DNA from: Gracilibacillus timonensis | GTDB taxonomy: Bacteria > Bacillota > Bacilli > Bacillales > Amphibacillaceae | Assembly (NCBI RefSeq): GCF_900086715.1 | Contig: NZ_FLKH01000010.1 | Span: forward strand, 1-64,000 | Reading direction: 5' to 3' | Length of the DNA: 64,000 nucleotides | Shown here: one piece after another, positions 27,526 through 37,179 of the stretch | How the letters are laid out: every line of letters begins with the position of its first letter | Numbering within the stretch: the first letter of the stretch is position 1 | Notes under the pieces: model-generated | Seen by the model: only the letters and a program-made list of their open reading frames with translations | What the model was told of the DNA's origin: nothing | Database searches by the model: none | Position numbers and translations under genes: made by a program

Positions 27526-28749
27526 ATGGAACAAAATCAAACAAACCCTCAACCCAAAAAAGAAAAAAACACATTACCCATGTTATTGAGCGGGGTCGCT
27601 GGGGGTGTCATAGCCGCCTTATTCACCGGTGGAATATTTCTAAATATCATTCAGGATGACAATAGTGAGGCGACAGCTGGAGAAGAACAGACACCTACAG
27701 AGGAAACGGAAGGAGCGCAGGAAGATGGCGCCGCCGCAACAACGACTACCTTAAACAATGAAGCAAGTGCCAATGTAGTAAGTAACGCGGTCAGTCAAGT
27801 TTCTGACGCCGTTGTAGGCATTTCCAACATTCAGCAGTCCAACCTATGGGAAGAAGCCGACGCGGCCGGCACTGGATCAGGTGTCGTTTATAAAAAAGAT
27901 GGTGAATATGCTTATGTGGTGACCAACAACCACGTGGTAGAAGGAGCCCAAGAAGTAGAAGTCACCTTAACCAATGGAGAACATGTACAGGCAGACGTGC
28001 TTGGCTCTGATCAATTATCTGACTTAGCCGTGTTACGTATTGCAAGTGACCAGATCTCCACGGTAGCCGAAATGGGATCTTCCGAAGACATTACAGTGGG
28101 CGAAACAGCCATTGCGATCGGTAATCCATTAGGTCAAGAATTTGCTGGTTCCGTTACACAAGGGATTATCAGCGGATTAGATCGTTCAGTGGATATCGAC
28201 CTTAACCAAGATGGCCAGCCAGACTGGACAACCAGCGTTATTCAAACCGATGCGGCAATTAACCCTGGTAATAGTGGTGGTGCGCTGATCAACACAGACG
28301 GCAAATTAATTGGTATTAATTCGATGAAAATTGCCCAATCCCAAGTAGAAGGAATTGGTTTCGCGATTCCGATTGACGATGCCAAACCGATTATTGACCA
28401 ACTAGAACAAGGTGAACAAGTACAACGTCCGTTCCTAGGTCTAAGTGCTGTTGACTTATCTACCGTTCCTGAGCGCAATTTACAAGAAACATTGAATTTA
28501 GATGAAAGTGTAGAAAATGGGGTCGTCATCGCCCAAATTGAACCAAATGCACCAGCAGAACAAGCCGGGCTTCAACGATATGACGTCATTACCAAAATTA
28601 ATGATAAAGACATTGAATCGATGTTAGAACTGAAAAAATATCTCTATAGTGAAACTAGTGTAGGTGAAGAAGTGGACATTACTTTCTATCGTGATGGAAA
28701 CTTGCAAACTACCACTTTAGAGTTGGCAGAACAACAAAACGCTCAATAA
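27526..28749 (+). CDS. htrB: HtrA-family membrane-anchored serine protease (HtrB-like)
   Basis: A 407-aa quality-control protease. A single N-terminal membrane helix (residues 17-42, MLLSGVAGGVIAALFTGGIF) anchors it, followed by a linker rich in Glu, Thr and Ala. The trypsin-like domain has His136 in VTNNHVVEG, Asp166 in DQLSDLAVL and Ser250 in NPGNSGGALI. A single PDZ domain occupies about residues 300-400. It degrades or refolds misfolded proteins at the membrane surface. It is divergent from a CssRS-like pair that should control it. Confidence 0.93.
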   Translation: MEQNQTNPQPKKEKNTLPMLLSGVAGGVIAALFTGGIFLNIIQDDNSEATAGEEQTPTEETEGAQEDGAAATTTTLNNEASANVVSNAVSQVSDAVVGISNIQQSNLWEEADAAGTGSGVVYKKDGEYAYVVTNNHVVEGAQEVEVTLTNGEHVQADVLGSDQLSDLAVLRIASDQISTVAEMGSSEDITVGETAIAIGNPLGQEFAGSVTQGIISGLDRSVDIDLNQDGQPDWTTSVIQTDAAINPGNSGGALINTDGKLIGINSMKIAQSQVEGIGFAIPIDDAKPIIDQLEQGEQVQRPFLGLSAVDLSTVPERNLQETLNLDESVENGVVIAQIEPNAPAEQAGLQRYDVITKINDKDIESMLELKKYLYSETSVGEEVDITFYRDGNLQTTTLELAEQQNAQ

Positions 28750-28789
28750 AGCAAGATGGCTTTATTGGAAATAAGGCACTCCGCAGCAA

Positions 28790-28833
28790 AAAAAGAAAAC
28801 AAGCTCGCAATGAACAAGCTTGTTTTCTTTTTA
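28790..28833 (+). terminator. Terminator after htrB
   Basis: AGAAAACAAGCT (28794-28805) and AGCTTGTTTTCT (28817-28828) form a perfect 12-bp stem, followed by TTTTTA. It lies 45 bp past the protease stop codon; A residues on the left make it potentially bidirectional. Confidence 0.88.
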
Positions 28834-28987
28834 TTTCCTCTCCTAATCTGATACATTATTAATAAAGGAAGAGGAACCGGGCATTGGCATTTGTTAACTC
28901 TTTTTTCGCCTCACTTGTATACGCTTTAAGGCTTAGAGTTACGGGCCATTTACACCGAAATAAATAACAAAGAAGGGATGACTCTCT

Positions 28988-29869
28988 ATGCAGAAAATAG
29001 GTTTTATCGGGACGGGCGTCATGGGAAAAAGTATGGCAGAACAGCTTATGGATGCTGGACACACCGTCCACGTATACACACGCACCAAGGATAAGGCAGC
29101 TAACCTCTTGCAATCAGGTGCTATTTGGGAACAAACTGTTGCTGAGGTAGCAGAAAAAGCAGATATCGTAATCACAATGGTTGGTTATCCAACCGACGTA
29201 GAAGAGATCTATTTCGGGAACGATGGCATCATGGCCCACGCCCATCCTGGGTCTTTTCTCATCGATATGACCACTTCTGATCCCGGCTTAGCGGAAAAAA
29301 TTTATCAAGAAGCAACAGAAAAAGGATTGCATAGCTTAGACGCTCCCGTATCCGGTGGAGACATTGGTGCTCAAAATGCCGAACTTACGATTATGGTTGG
29401 CGGAACACAGGAAGATTATGCGGAAGTACTACCTATTTTAGAATTAATGGGAGAAAATATCGTCTTACAAGGACCACCCGGAGCCGGACAGCATACTAAG
29501 TTGGCCAATCAAGTAGCAATTGCCTCTAATATGATCGGAGTAGCCGAGGCAATTATGTATGCCAAACAAGCTGGTCTTGATCCGGTACGTGTCTTGAAGA
29601 GTATTGCCACCGGTGCGGCCGGAAGCTGGTCCCTCTCTAATCTGGGACCCCGTATGATCAAAAACGATACAGATCCCGGCTTTTATATCAAACATTTTAT
29701 TAAGGATATGAAAATCGCCCTGCAAAATGCGAAAAAATTAGGTTTGGATACTCCTGGTCTTGCGCTTTCCTTAGAGCTTTATGAAGAGTTGGCGGCAAGA
29801 GGCATGGAAGATCGCGGTACACAGGCCTTGATCAAGTGGTATACAAGGAACTGGGAAGAAACAGAATAA
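28988..29869 (+). CDS. NAD(P)-dependent beta-hydroxyacid dehydrogenase
   Basis: A 293-aa enzyme of the 3-hydroxyisobutyrate dehydrogenase family. The Rossmann motif is IGFIGTGVMGKSMAEQL at the N-terminus, the substrate-binding motif DAPVSGGDIGAQN near residue 120, and the catalytic lysine in GQHTKLANQVAIASN near residue 173. Substrates in the family include 3-hydroxyisobutyrate, tartronate semialdehyde and glyoxylate; I cannot choose among them. No pathway partner lies nearby. The start follows an AAGGGATGA stretch. Confidence 0.88.
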   Translation: MQKIGFIGTGVMGKSMAEQLMDAGHTVHVYTRTKDKAANLLQSGAIWEQTVAEVAEKADIVITMVGYPTDVEEIYFGNDGIMAHAHPGSFLIDMTTSDPGLAEKIYQEATEKGLHSLDAPVSGGDIGAQNAELTIMVGGTQEDYAEVLPILELMGENIVLQGPPGAGQHTKLANQVAIASNMIGVAEAIMYAKQAGLDPVRVLKSIATGAAGSWSLSNLGPRMIKNDTDPGFYIKHFIKDMKIALQNAKKLGLDTPGLALSLELYEELAARGMEDRGTQALIKWYTRNWEETE

Positions 29870-29930
29870 TGAAACAAGGCTTACCGTTACGAATGACGGT
29901 TGTGGTGGGAACCGTGGAATCGACTTTATC

Positions 29931-30250
29931 TTACGGACAAAACTTTGCGGGTCGGCCAGTTTTTGTCCGTTAGATTCATTCTTACGGACAAAACTTTGCT
30001 GATTGGCCAGTTTTTGTCCATTAGATCCATTCTTACGGACAAAACTTTGCTGGTCGGTCGGTTTCTGTCCGTTAGATCCATTCTTACGGACAAAACTTTG
30101 CTGGTCGGTCGGTTTCTGTCCGTTAGATCCATTCTTACGGACAAAACTTTGCTGGTTGGCCGGTTTTTGTCCGTTAGATTCATTCTTACGGACTGTAGAA
30201 CGGAATTTGCTTTCTTCAGTCCGCGAGATTCACACGTTTTCTTACGGACA
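29931..30250 (+). repeat. Palindromic repeat array C (5 x 51 bp plus edge units)
   Basis: Units start at 29931, 29982, 30033, 30084 and 30135, all 51 bp apart, with arms ACGGACAAAA and TTTTGTCCGT or one-base variants (TTTCTGTCC in the third and fourth, GTCCAT in the second). A GGACTG-type unit follows at 30186 with CAGTCCGCGAGATTCA, and a partial left arm ACGGACAG at 30244. The third and fourth units are almost identical. The array lies between the convergent dehydrogenase and trhO genes. Confidence 0.93.
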
Positions 30251-30283
30251 GAATTAAAAAATTGATCATCCCATTGCATTTCT

Positions 30284-30320
30284 AACAAAAACACAAAGGA
30301 ACCATTCTCCTTTGTGTTTG
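30284..30320 (-). terminator. Terminator of trhO
   Basis: AAACACAAAGGA (30289-30300) and TCCTTTGTGTTT (30308-30319) make a 12-bp perfect stem with a 7-base loop. The minus-strand transcript continues into TTTTG. It lies 12 bp past the trhO stop codon, and repeat array C lies beyond it. Confidence 0.85.
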
Positions 30321-30330
30321 CTGTTTCCTA

Positions 30331-31302
30331 TTAAGCTTCTTGCGTCACACCATCTTCTTTGGTAATCCGATCTAGCCGTGCTTGGATATCTTCCTCGGAC
30401 AAGTTGTGTTCCTGCACATATAAATTACGCGGATGAACACGGCACTCATGAGTGCAGCCGCGCATATATTTATGCTCATTTTCCTCAGAGCAGAGGATTT
30501 GGCGATTGCAATCTGGATTGGCACAGTTGGCATAACGTTCACAAGGCTTCCCGTCAAAATAATCGCGCCCGACAACGTTATGCTCCTTGCGATTAACGGG
30601 TACGGAGATACGTTCGTCAAAGACATAAAGCTGACCGTCCCAAAGTTCCCCTTGTATCTCTGGATCTTTACCGTAAGTGACCACACCACCATGCAGTTGG
30701 CCGATATCATCAAAGCCTTTCTGTTTCATCCAGCCCGAAAATTTCTCACAGCGAATCCCGCCTGTACAATACATCAATACCTTTTTATCCTCTAGCTCTT
30801 TCCGGTGCTCTTCAATCCATTCCGGTAAATCACGGAACGTCTCGATATCTGGATTAATCGCACCACGGAAATGACCTAATTCATATTCATAATCATTACG
30901 CGTATCCAAAATCACCGTATCTTCCTCTTGCATCGCCTCATAGAAGGCTTGTGGATCTAACAATTCCGCATTATCATCGCGAGGGTCAACATATTCTTCA
31001 CCTAAACGCAAGCTGACCAATTCAGCACGTGGTCGGCAATGCATTTTCTTAAAGGCATGCTGTTCTGCTTCGTCCACCTTGAACATCATATCGGCAAATT
31101 TCGGATCGGCGTGCATCGCTTCCATGTACTGGTTCGTCTGCTCCACCGTTCCCGACACGGTACCATTAATTCCTTCTTCCGCAACGAGGATACGACCTTT
31201 CAAACCAAGCTCCTTACAAAAACGTAAGTGCTCTTGCGCAAAGGTCTCCGGATCTTCCATCGTTACAAATTTGTAATACAATAATACTTGATACTTTTCC
31301 AT
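30331..31302 (-). CDS. trhO: tRNA uridine 5-hydroxylase TrhO (rhodanese family)
   Basis: A 323-aa rhodanese-fold protein of the UPF0176/TrhO family, which forms 5-hydroxyuridine at position 34 of certain tRNAs. An N-terminal ferredoxin-like domain ([13 protein letters not shown]) precedes the rhodanese domain. The catalytic cysteine lies in [19 protein letters not shown]-terminal cysteine cluster ([16 protein letters not shown] then [12 protein letters not shown]) may bind zinc. I start it at the ATG at 31302, with GATAGGTGG upstream; the longer reading adds a non-family extension. Confidence 0.93.
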   Translation of the reverse strand: MEKYQVLLYYKFVTMEDPETFAQEHLRFCKELGLKGRILVAEEGINGTVSGTVEQTNQYMEAMHADPKFADMMFKVDEAEQHAFKKMHCRPRAELVSLRLGEEYVDPRDDNAELLDPQAFYEAMQEEDTVILDTRNDYEYELGHFRGAINPDIETFRDLPEWIEEHRKELEDKKVLMYCTGGIRCEKFSGWMKQKGFDDIGQLHGGVVTYGKDPEIQGELWDGQLYVFDERISVPVNRKEHNVVGRDYFDGKPCERYANCANPDCNRQILCSEENEHKYMRGCTHECRVHPRNLYVQEHNLSEEDIQARLDRITKEDGVTQEA

Positions 31303-31497
31303 TCGTTTTTTACCACCTATCAATTCATATTTGCAAGATATAAATCTTTTTAGGTTGGTTAATCTTTTATAATCTTGCAAGGAATTATTTTATCATGTTT
31401 TTATACTGGTTTCCAGTCCCTTACGTTATGTCCAGACACGATTTTTTTGAAAACGTATTCTAACATGTGCTATCCTTAGGAGCAAGGAGGCGATCTT

Positions 31498-31971
31498 ATG
31501 TCTATTTATGATATTCCTATTACAACTATCCAGGGAGAGGAAAAGAAGCTAGCCGATTATCAAAGTAAAGCGATGATTGTGGTCAATACGGCTAGTAAAT
31601 GCGGCTTCACCCCTCAATTTGATGGTTTGCAGGAATTATATAAAAAATATAAAGATCAAGGCTTAGAAGTACTAGGTTTTCCCAGCAATCAATTTATGAA
31701 TCAAGAACCAGGGACTAGTCAAGAGGCCGAGGAATATTGCCGACAACATTATGGTGTCAGCTTTCCGATGTTTGCCAAGGTTGACGTACGTGGCAAAAAC
31801 GCACACCCACTGTTTCAGCATTTAACCAAAGAAGCACCTGGGATTATTTCTGATCAAGTCAAATGGAATTTCACCAAATTTTTAATCGATGAAGAGGGCC
31901 AGGTCATCAAACGATATGCGCCCAAAACGGAACCTAAGGATATGGAAAAGGATATTCAAACCTTGTTGTAA
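31498..31971 (+). CDS. bsaA: Glutathione peroxidase-family thiol peroxidase (BsaA-like)
   Basis: A 157-aa peroxidase. The peroxidatic cysteine is Cys35 in [11 protein letters not shown] (cysteine, not selenocysteine), with LGFPSNQF and KWNFTKFL supplying the conserved Gln, Trp and Asn. Members from Firmicutes usually use thioredoxin or bacillithiol rather than glutathione, so the name is historical. GCAAGGAGG stands before the ATG. It is a single gene ending at a bidirectional terminator shared with ribH. Confidence 0.93.
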   Translation: MSIYDIPITTIQGEEKKLADYQSKAMIVVNTASKCGFTPQFDGLQELYKKYKDQGLEVLGFPSNQFMNQEPGTSQEAEEYCRQHYGVSFPMFAKVDVRGKNAHPLFQHLTKEAPGIISDQVKWNFTKFLIDEEGQVIKRYAPKTEPKDMEKDIQTLL

Positions 31972-31978
31972 ACAGGAA

Positions 31979-32010
31979 GCAGACCACCCTGCTCAAAAGG
32001 TGGTCTGCGA
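31979..32010. terminator. Hairpin between gpx and ribH
   Basis: GCAGACCACC (31979-31988) and GGTGGTCTGC (31999-32008) are perfect complements around a 10-base loop. The two flanking genes converge here. T tracts are poor on both sides, so the hairpin may stall polymerase or protect mRNA ends. Confidence 0.6.
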
Positions 32011-32026
32011 TCAGGTATGGGATTGG

Positions 32027-32491
32027 TTACATTTCACGCAGCAGATTTGCCATTTCAATCGCCGCTACGGCAGCTTCTGCTCCTTTATTACCAGCCTTCG
32101 TACCGGCACGCTCAATTGCCTGTTCAATCGTATCGGTTGTAAGTACACCGAAGATAACAGGAAGACCGGCGTCCATGGAGACACTGGCCACCCCTTTGGA
32201 TACCTCATTGCTGACATAATCAAAATGCGGTGTTGAACCACGAATGACCGTTCCCAAAGTAATCACCGCATCATACTTGCCAGAATCCGCCAGCTTCTTC
32301 GCCGCCAAGGGAATCTCAAAAGCCCCCGGCACCCAGGCAATATCGACATCTACTTCTGCCACACCATGCCGGCGCAAGGCATCCTCTGCACCATTTAGCA
32401 ATTTTCCAGTAATAAATTCATTAAACCTTCCCACGACAATGCCTACCTTCAGATCTGTTCCGACTAGATTTCCTTCTAATATTCTTCCCAT
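32027..32491 (-). CDS. ribH: 6,7-dimethyl-8-ribityllumazine synthase
   Basis: A 154-aa lumazine synthase, the penultimate enzyme of riboflavin synthesis. Family features: [19 protein letters not shown] at the N-terminus, [16 protein letters not shown], and the catalytic histidine region [18 protein letters not shown]. The protein assembles 60-mer capsids in Bacillus, enclosing riboflavin synthase. I use the ATG at 32491 (MGRILEGN) after GTGGAGGAATG. It is the last gene of ribD-ribE-ribBA-ribH. Confidence 0.95.
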   Translation of the reverse strand: MGRILEGNLVGTDLKVGIVVGRFNEFITGKLLNGAEDALRRHGVAEVDVDIAWVPGAFEIPLAAKKLADSGKYDAVITLGTVIRGSTPHFDYVSNEVSKGVASVSMDAGLPVIFGVLTTDTIEQAIERAGTKAGNKGAEAAVAAIEMANLLREM

Positions 32492-32510
32492 GTTACATTC
32501 CTCCACTCAT

Positions 32511-33704
32511 TTATAGTTGCAAAAGATGGTTCAATTTTTCTGCTTTAGTAGCTAAATATTTTTGATTATTTTTATTAGGGGGCATTTCAATCGCTTTTCG
32601 CCCAACTAACTCCAAACCATAGGACTCGATACTGGAAAGCTTACGCGGATTATTGGTTAGTAAATGCAGCTTACCCACACCTAAATCTCGCAATATCTGT
32701 GCGCTGATGGCATAATCCCTTAAATCATCCGGAAAGCCCAACTGATGATTAGCCTCCACCGTATCAAAACCCTGCTCCTGTAAGTGATAAGCCTTCATTT
32801 TATTCACCAAGCCGATCCCCCTGCCTTCCTGGCGCATATAAACAAGGACTCCGGTTCCAGCGGCTTGGATCTCCTCCAAGGCCTTGACCAATTGCGGGCC
32901 GCAGTCACAACGCTCCGAGCTAAAGGCATCCCCGGTTAGACATTCCGAATGCACGCGGACAAGCGTCGGCTCTTCTGCCATAATCTCTCCAGTATATAAG
33001 GCGACATGTTCTTGACCAGTATACTTCTCCGTATAGGCCGCTAAGCGAAAATCGCCAAAGGCAGTAGGCAAATGAATATCTGCCTCCTTGATAATCAGTT
33101 GATCATAACGTTTGCGGTATTGAATCAACTCTTGAATCGTGATCAGCGGCATATCATATTGTTCGGCGATCTCTTCCAAATCTGGTTGACGAGCCATTGT
33201 ACCGTCTTCCTTCATTACCTCACAAATCACACTTACTGGACTGGCCCCAGCTAATCGCGCCAAATCAACAGCCGCTTCCGTGTGCCCCGTACGTTCCAAT
33301 ACCCCTGCCTCTCTGGCGATCAAAGGAAAAATATGACCCGGACGGTTAAAGTCAGCCGCCTGAGCGGTTGGATCGACCAATTTTTGTACAGTTAAGGCCC
33401 GTTCCTGCGCGCTAATACCGGTATGTGTCTGTTTATAATCAATACTCACGGTGAAATTGGTGCCATAGTCATCGGTGTTATGGCTGACCATCTGTTTCAG
33501 CTGGAAATGATCGGCATATTGCTTAGCCATTGGCACACAGATTAACCCGCGCCCTTCCCTCGCCATAAAATTGATAACCTCGGGAGTCGTGTGATCTGCT
33601 AAGGCAACAAAATCTCCTTCATTTTCCCGATCCTGTGCGTCCACCACAATAATGACTTTCCCTTGTTGTAACGCCGTAATGGCAGTTTCTACAGAATGTT
33701 TCAT
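32511..33704 (-). CDS. ribBA: Bifunctional DHBP synthase / GTP cyclohydrolase II
   Basis: A 397-aa fusion that supplies both starting materials of riboflavin. The N-terminal half (about 1-200) makes 3,4-dihydroxy-2-butanone 4-phosphate; it shows DAQDRENEGDF and RTGHTEAAVDLARLAG. The C-terminal half is GTP cyclohydrolase II, with zinc cysteines in SECLTGDAFSSERCDCG and the catalytic stretch YMRQEGRGIGLVNKM. It is followed by ribH after a 19-bp gap. Confidence 0.96.
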   Translation of the reverse strand: MKHSVETAITALQQGKVIIVVDAQDRENEGDFVALADHTTPEVINFMAREGRGLICVPMAKQYADHFQLKQMVSHNTDDYGTNFTVSIDYKQTHTGISAQERALTVQKLVDPTAQAADFNRPGHIFPLIAREAGVLERTGHTEAAVDLARLAGASPVSVICEVMKEDGTMARQPDLEEIAEQYDMPLITIQELIQYRKRYDQLIIKEADIHLPTAFGDFRLAAYTEKYTGQEHVALYTGEIMAEEPTLVRVHSECLTGDAFSSERCDCGPQLVKALEEIQAAGTGVLVYMRQEGRGIGLVNKMKAYHLQEQGFDTVEANHQLGFPDDLRDYAISAQILRDLGVGKLHLLTNNPRKLSSIESYGLELVGRKAIEMPPNKNNQKYLATKAEKLNHLLQL

Positions 33705-33715
33705 TGATGCACCTC

Positions 33716-34342
33716 CTAAAATCCATATTGCTCAAGCTTATCTTCCGTTAATCCCTCGGCAGGTTGCTGCAGTAGTCGCTCCATATATTTGGCCAGCATA
33801 TCAAATTCGACATTGACGGTATCTCCGATTTTTTTCTCTCCCAATACGGTCGCCTGCTGCGTTTCAGGGATTAACGAAATCGTAAAATGGTGATCCGTCA
33901 CGCCAAAGACCGTCAATGACGTGCCATCGACCGCCACCGAGCCTTTATTAGAAATATAGCGGGAATCTGGCACGGCTATTTGATAATATTTCGCGTTATC
34001 CTCCTGCCAAACCCGAGTGATTTTCCCTGTTGCATCGACATGACCCGAGACAAAATGACCACCAAAGCGGCCATTTGCAGCCATCGCCCTTTCCAAATTA
34101 ACCGATGACTGCCGAGAAAGTTGCGCCAATGAGGAACCACGAAAGGTTTCAGGAATCACATCTACTTGAAAACTGGTAGCCGTAAAATCGGTGACCGTTA
34201 GGCAGACACCATTAACCGAGATACTGTCCCCCACCTTCAAATCAGTGGTAACCTTGCTAGCTTGCATGACTAGTTGCAGGGATTGATTATCCTGCTTGAT
34301 GGCTTGCAGACGCCCTTTTTCTTCAATAATGCCAGTAAACAT
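33716..34342 (-). CDS. ribE: Riboflavin synthase alpha subunit
   Basis: A 208-aa enzyme that dismutates two lumazines into riboflavin. It has two homologous lumazine-binding domains: MFTGIIEEKGRL with NGVCLTVTDF in the first half, and GHVDATGKI with VDGTSLTVFGVTD in the second. It lies between ribD (ATG overlapping the ribD stop by one base) and ribBA, the standard Bacillus order. Confidence 0.95.
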   Translation of the reverse strand: MFTGIIEEKGRLQAIKQDNQSLQLVMQASKVTTDLKVGDSISVNGVCLTVTDFTATSFQVDVIPETFRGSSLAQLSRQSSVNLERAMAANGRFGGHFVSGHVDATGKITRVWQEDNAKYYQIAVPDSRYISNKGSVAVDGTSLTVFGVTDHHFTISLIPETQQATVLGEKKIGDTVNVEFDMLAKYMERLLQQPAEGLTEDKLEQYGF

Positions 34343-35430
34343 CAGACATCCTCCTTTGGTGTTGCGATAATTTTCAGATCAGGCCCGATCTGTTCGATTT
34401 GGGAAAAGGTAAAGTCGCTTGCTTCTTGCATCCATTGTGGCGATATTCCGCCGATTACCGCTTGTGCGTCTTGGCCACCTAGCAGTTTCGGGGCAATGTA
34501 CCAATGACATTCGTCGACTAATTGCTCTTCCAAAAAACTGCGATGGACGGTGGCTCCACCTTCGACATAGAGAGATTGAATACCTTCTTCTGCTAATATT
34601 TCCAGCAGATCCGTCATATCGATCCGAGCGCTTGACAGCTGAATCACTTTCACATCAGGGTGTTGCTGGCAAAAAGCTTCCTTGTCTGCTTGATTGCCGC
34701 AAACCAACCACGTATCTGCCTGCTCGTCAAAGATAGCAAGATCCCCTTGCAGCGATAGATTGGTATCCAGAATCACCCGGATCGGATCTTTCCCACCACC
34801 GGCTAAACGGGTAGTCAGGCTGGGATTATCCTCGATGACAGTGTTGCGCCCAACCAAAATCGCATCATGACGATGGCGTTGCCGATGCACATCGATACGA
34901 GCCAACTCTGAGGTAATCCACTTGCTGTCCCCTGTGCTGGTCGCTGTTTTTCCATCCAATGTCATTGCCGCCTTCAAGGTAACAAAAGGACGACGCTTAC
35001 GCTGGTAATGGAAGAAATGTTGGTTGATCGTTAAGGCACGCTGTTCCAGCAATCCCACTTCAACCTCCACACCGGCATGTTCGAGTATTTCCACACCTTT
35101 TCCCGCTACTTTAGGGTTAGGATCAAGGCAAGCGATATAGACCTTTTTCAATTGATGATGTACAATCAGCTCTGCACAGGGCGGTGTTTGACCATAATGG
35201 GCGCAAGGTTCTAAGGTGACATACAGCTCTGCCCCTTTGGCCTTTGAACCGGCTTGTTCGATGGCGTGCACCTCGGCATGAGCTTCTCCTGCCTTCAGAT
35301 GTGTGCCTACGCCTAGCAATTCACCGTTTTTGACCATCACTGCCCCCACTGATGGATTGGGGCTAGTCTGGCCAATCGTTGCCTCGGCCAGGTTCAATGC
35401 CAGATTCATCCATTCCTGTTTTGTTTTCAT
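34342..35430 (-). CDS. ribD: Riboflavin biosynthesis deaminase/reductase RibD
   Basis: A 362-aa bifunctional enzyme. The N-terminal deaminase (about 1-145) has the zinc motif GEAHAEVHAI and LEPCAHYGQTPPCAEL. The C-terminal reductase has KAAMTLDGKTATSTGDSKWI and YVEGGATVHRSFL. It converts the GTP cyclohydrolase product in two steps. I start it at the ATG at 35430 (MKTKQEWMNLAL), with AAGGAG upstream; the longer reading passes into the riboswitch terminator. First gene of the operon. Confidence 0.95.
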   Translation of the reverse strand: MKTKQEWMNLALNLAEATIGQTSPNPSVGAVMVKNGELLGVGTHLKAGEAHAEVHAIEQAGSKAKGAELYVTLEPCAHYGQTPPCAELIVHHQLKKVYIACLDPNPKVAGKGVEILEHAGVEVEVGLLEQRALTINQHFFHYQRKRRPFVTLKAAMTLDGKTATSTGDSKWITSELARIDVHRQRHRHDAILVGRNTVIEDNPSLTTRLAGGGKDPIRVILDTNLSLQGDLAIFDEQADTWLVCGNQADKEAFCQQHPDVKVIQLSSARIDMTDLLEILAEEGIQSLYVEGGATVHRSFLEEQLVDECHWYIAPKLLGGQDAQAVIGGISPQWMQEASDFTFSQIEQIGPDLKIIATPKEDV

Positions 35431-35452
35431 AGGTCGCTCTCCTTTTTTTATA

Positions 35453-35487
35453 CACAAAAAACCCCAGGCGATTCGACCTGGGGTTTT
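35453..35487 (-). terminator. Riboswitch-controlled terminator before ribD
   Basis: AAAACCCCAGG (35458-35468) and CCTGGGGTTTT (35477-35487) form an 11-bp stem; the minus-strand RNA then has six T. It lies in the ribD leader between the FMN aptamer and the start codon, so it is the probable off switch when FMN is bound. Confidence 0.85.
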
Positions 35488-35663
35488 ATAGATTCAGATA
35501 TTGTAAAAAAAGTTGGCTGGATAGTGGGCCCTCATGGTGGATTTTTTCCATCATTAAGAAAACAGCTTCTTCCTCTGATAGGCATCTTCATTTTTTCCAT
35601 TACCTTAATAGTTGGCTAACAGAAATAAACCTTTCCTATCTGAAAAGAACACTATTCCGCCAA

Positions 35664-35812
35664 TTCCTTTTCCCATCCAGACTATCACTGTCGGCTTTGG
35701 ATTTTCACCAAATCCACCTTCACACTCTTGCAAGTGTTCCGGGTCACGGACTGAAAAGCGGTTCTCCACTTTATCACCGTCGGTCGGGAATTACACCCTG
35801 CCCCAAAGGAAT
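35664..35812 (-). promoter_or_regulatory. FMN riboswitch (RFN element)
   Basis: On the minus strand the aptamer begins near 35812 with ATTCCTTTGGGGCAGGGTG, continues through AATTCCCGACCGACGGT and AGTCCGTGACCC, and ends near 35664 with GATAGTCTGGATGGGAAAAG closing to GGAAT. These are the conserved blocks of the RFN element. About 180 bases separate it from the terminator at 35453-35487. FMN binding should terminate transcription of ribD-ribE-ribBA-ribH. Confidence 0.95.
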
Positions 35813-36270
35813 CTTATCGCTTGTATTCAATTTTTTGATTTCCTCTTGTTACTTTACACACTCTGAAGTGGCATTCTATCAGGATTTGCAAGCTTTTGAA
35901 CAAATTATCCGCATTCGACAATATCCTGATGTATCAGCTAAAACCCTGCCAATATGATTGCCACATATACTATTATGTTCCCCTCTATAATAGCAGTATA
36001 AAAATCTAAATGCAAGGGATTAGATCCATGTTTAAGCGTTGAAATAATTTAGTATTAAGATTGGAAAATCAGCTTCACTTTAAACATTTTCACCATATTT
36101 TTCCGCCGATTAGATAAATGATCGATACCTTATATTACGTGACTCAAAAGGGCTATTAATCATTATTAAATGATGTTAGTCGAATCATTGGACATACTAA
36201 ATGGGGATTTTTTATACTACATTTGGATGACTATAAGCAATACATGTTTAAAAAAGGATGGGAATGTTAC
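35813..36270. other. Gap between rib operon leader and membrane-protein gene
   Basis: This stretch contains the probable rib promoter on the minus strand (TAGAAT at 35874-35879, weak -35) just upstream of the riboswitch. Beyond 35900 the DNA becomes AT-rich and I see no gene or repeat. It is the border between the conserved rib operon and the accessory region. Confidence 0.45.
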
Positions 36271-37149
36271 ATGAGAAATATATTCTCAGGCTCTTTCGGT
36301 CAAGTAGAAGACACAGTTAGTAAAAGTTATGTAAAAAATATAGTTAATGGAATGAAGGAGTTTTCTTTTGGAAGAATTATTATTCTACTCATTTTTTTAA
36401 CGGATGTCTTCTATGCTGTATATGGATTTAGTATATACTTTGGAAACAATATGGATGGGACGTCCGTGTCACTAGACTTGAATAACGAGTACATTCCATT
36501 CTTAACAAATATTTGGTATCCAATCGTACAAGGGATAGTAATTTTAATTACCTTGGTTAACATTCTATATTTTAGAAGGAAAAATAGTGTAAAAGCATTT
36601 TTTATTTCCAATACTTTGCTTGCAATTTTTTTACTTCTATTTCTATTCTTGGTTTTTAAAATAACACAATTAGCTGTATATTCTTTTCCATTGCGTATGG
36701 TGTACACTCTTTTATTTATCTACTGTCTCGTTTATGTTTCTATTCGAAGTTATCAAAATGCAAAAGAAATGGTATTTGGAGAGAAAAAGAAAAGAAGTGC
36801 CATCGTAGAAGGCTTCAGTAGAAATAGGAAAACTATTCTAAGTGTGTTGGCAGGTATTGGTGGCCTGTATTATCTTGGCAAGGTTATTTTTCCTGCAGCA
36901 GGAGACTTGGAAACCCGTTTAATGGGAGGGTTGATCGATTTCTTGCCGTTGTTTGTATGTGGTGGTATTTTATTATTTCTGTACTTTAATAATGTTGTAA
37001 TCAGAAGCTACTATCTTAATAAATACGCCGAAGAGTTCAGAATAAAATTCGGAGTAGATAAGAGCGAATGGTACGGGGAAAAACATAAAGATAAGGATCA
37101 TACCAATGTAAAAAATCAAGACGGAATGAGCGATACGAATAATACATAG
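36271..37149 (+). CDS. Membrane protein of unknown function, paralogue 1
   Basis: A 292-aa protein with about six membrane helices and a charged C-terminal tail (YLNKYAEEFRIKFGVDKSEW, then YGEKHKDKDH). Between helices 4 and 5 is a basic loop, FGEKKKRSAIVEGFSRNRK. I do not recognise the family. I start it at the ATG at 36271 (MRNIFSGSFGQVEDTV) because it aligns with the start of the following paralogue. Its ribosome site is poor. The DNA is AT-rich relative to the flanking housekeeping genes. The 31-bp gap to the next gene suggests one operon. Confidence 0.75.
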   Translation: MRNIFSGSFGQVEDTVSKSYVKNIVNGMKEFSFGRIIILLIFLTDVFYAVYGFSIYFGNNMDGTSVSLDLNNEYIPFLTNIWYPIVQGIVILITLVNILYFRRKNSVKAFFISNTLLAIFLLLFLFLVFKITQLAVYSFPLRMVYTLLFIYCLVYVSIRSYQNAKEMVFGEKKKRSAIVEGFSRNRKTILSVLAGIGGLYYLGKVIFPAAGDLETRLMGGLIDFLPLFVCGGILLFLYFNNVVIRSYYLNKYAEEFRIKFGVDKSEWYGEKHKDKDHTNVKNQDGMSDTNNT

Positions 37150-37179
37150 ATACGTTTTACGGAGGAAAGGAAAGGTTAT

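Noticed and set aside
35612-35957. Short plus-strand frames over the rib leader
   Set aside because: They lie on the strand opposite to the FMN riboswitch, whose conserved blocks explain the sequence.
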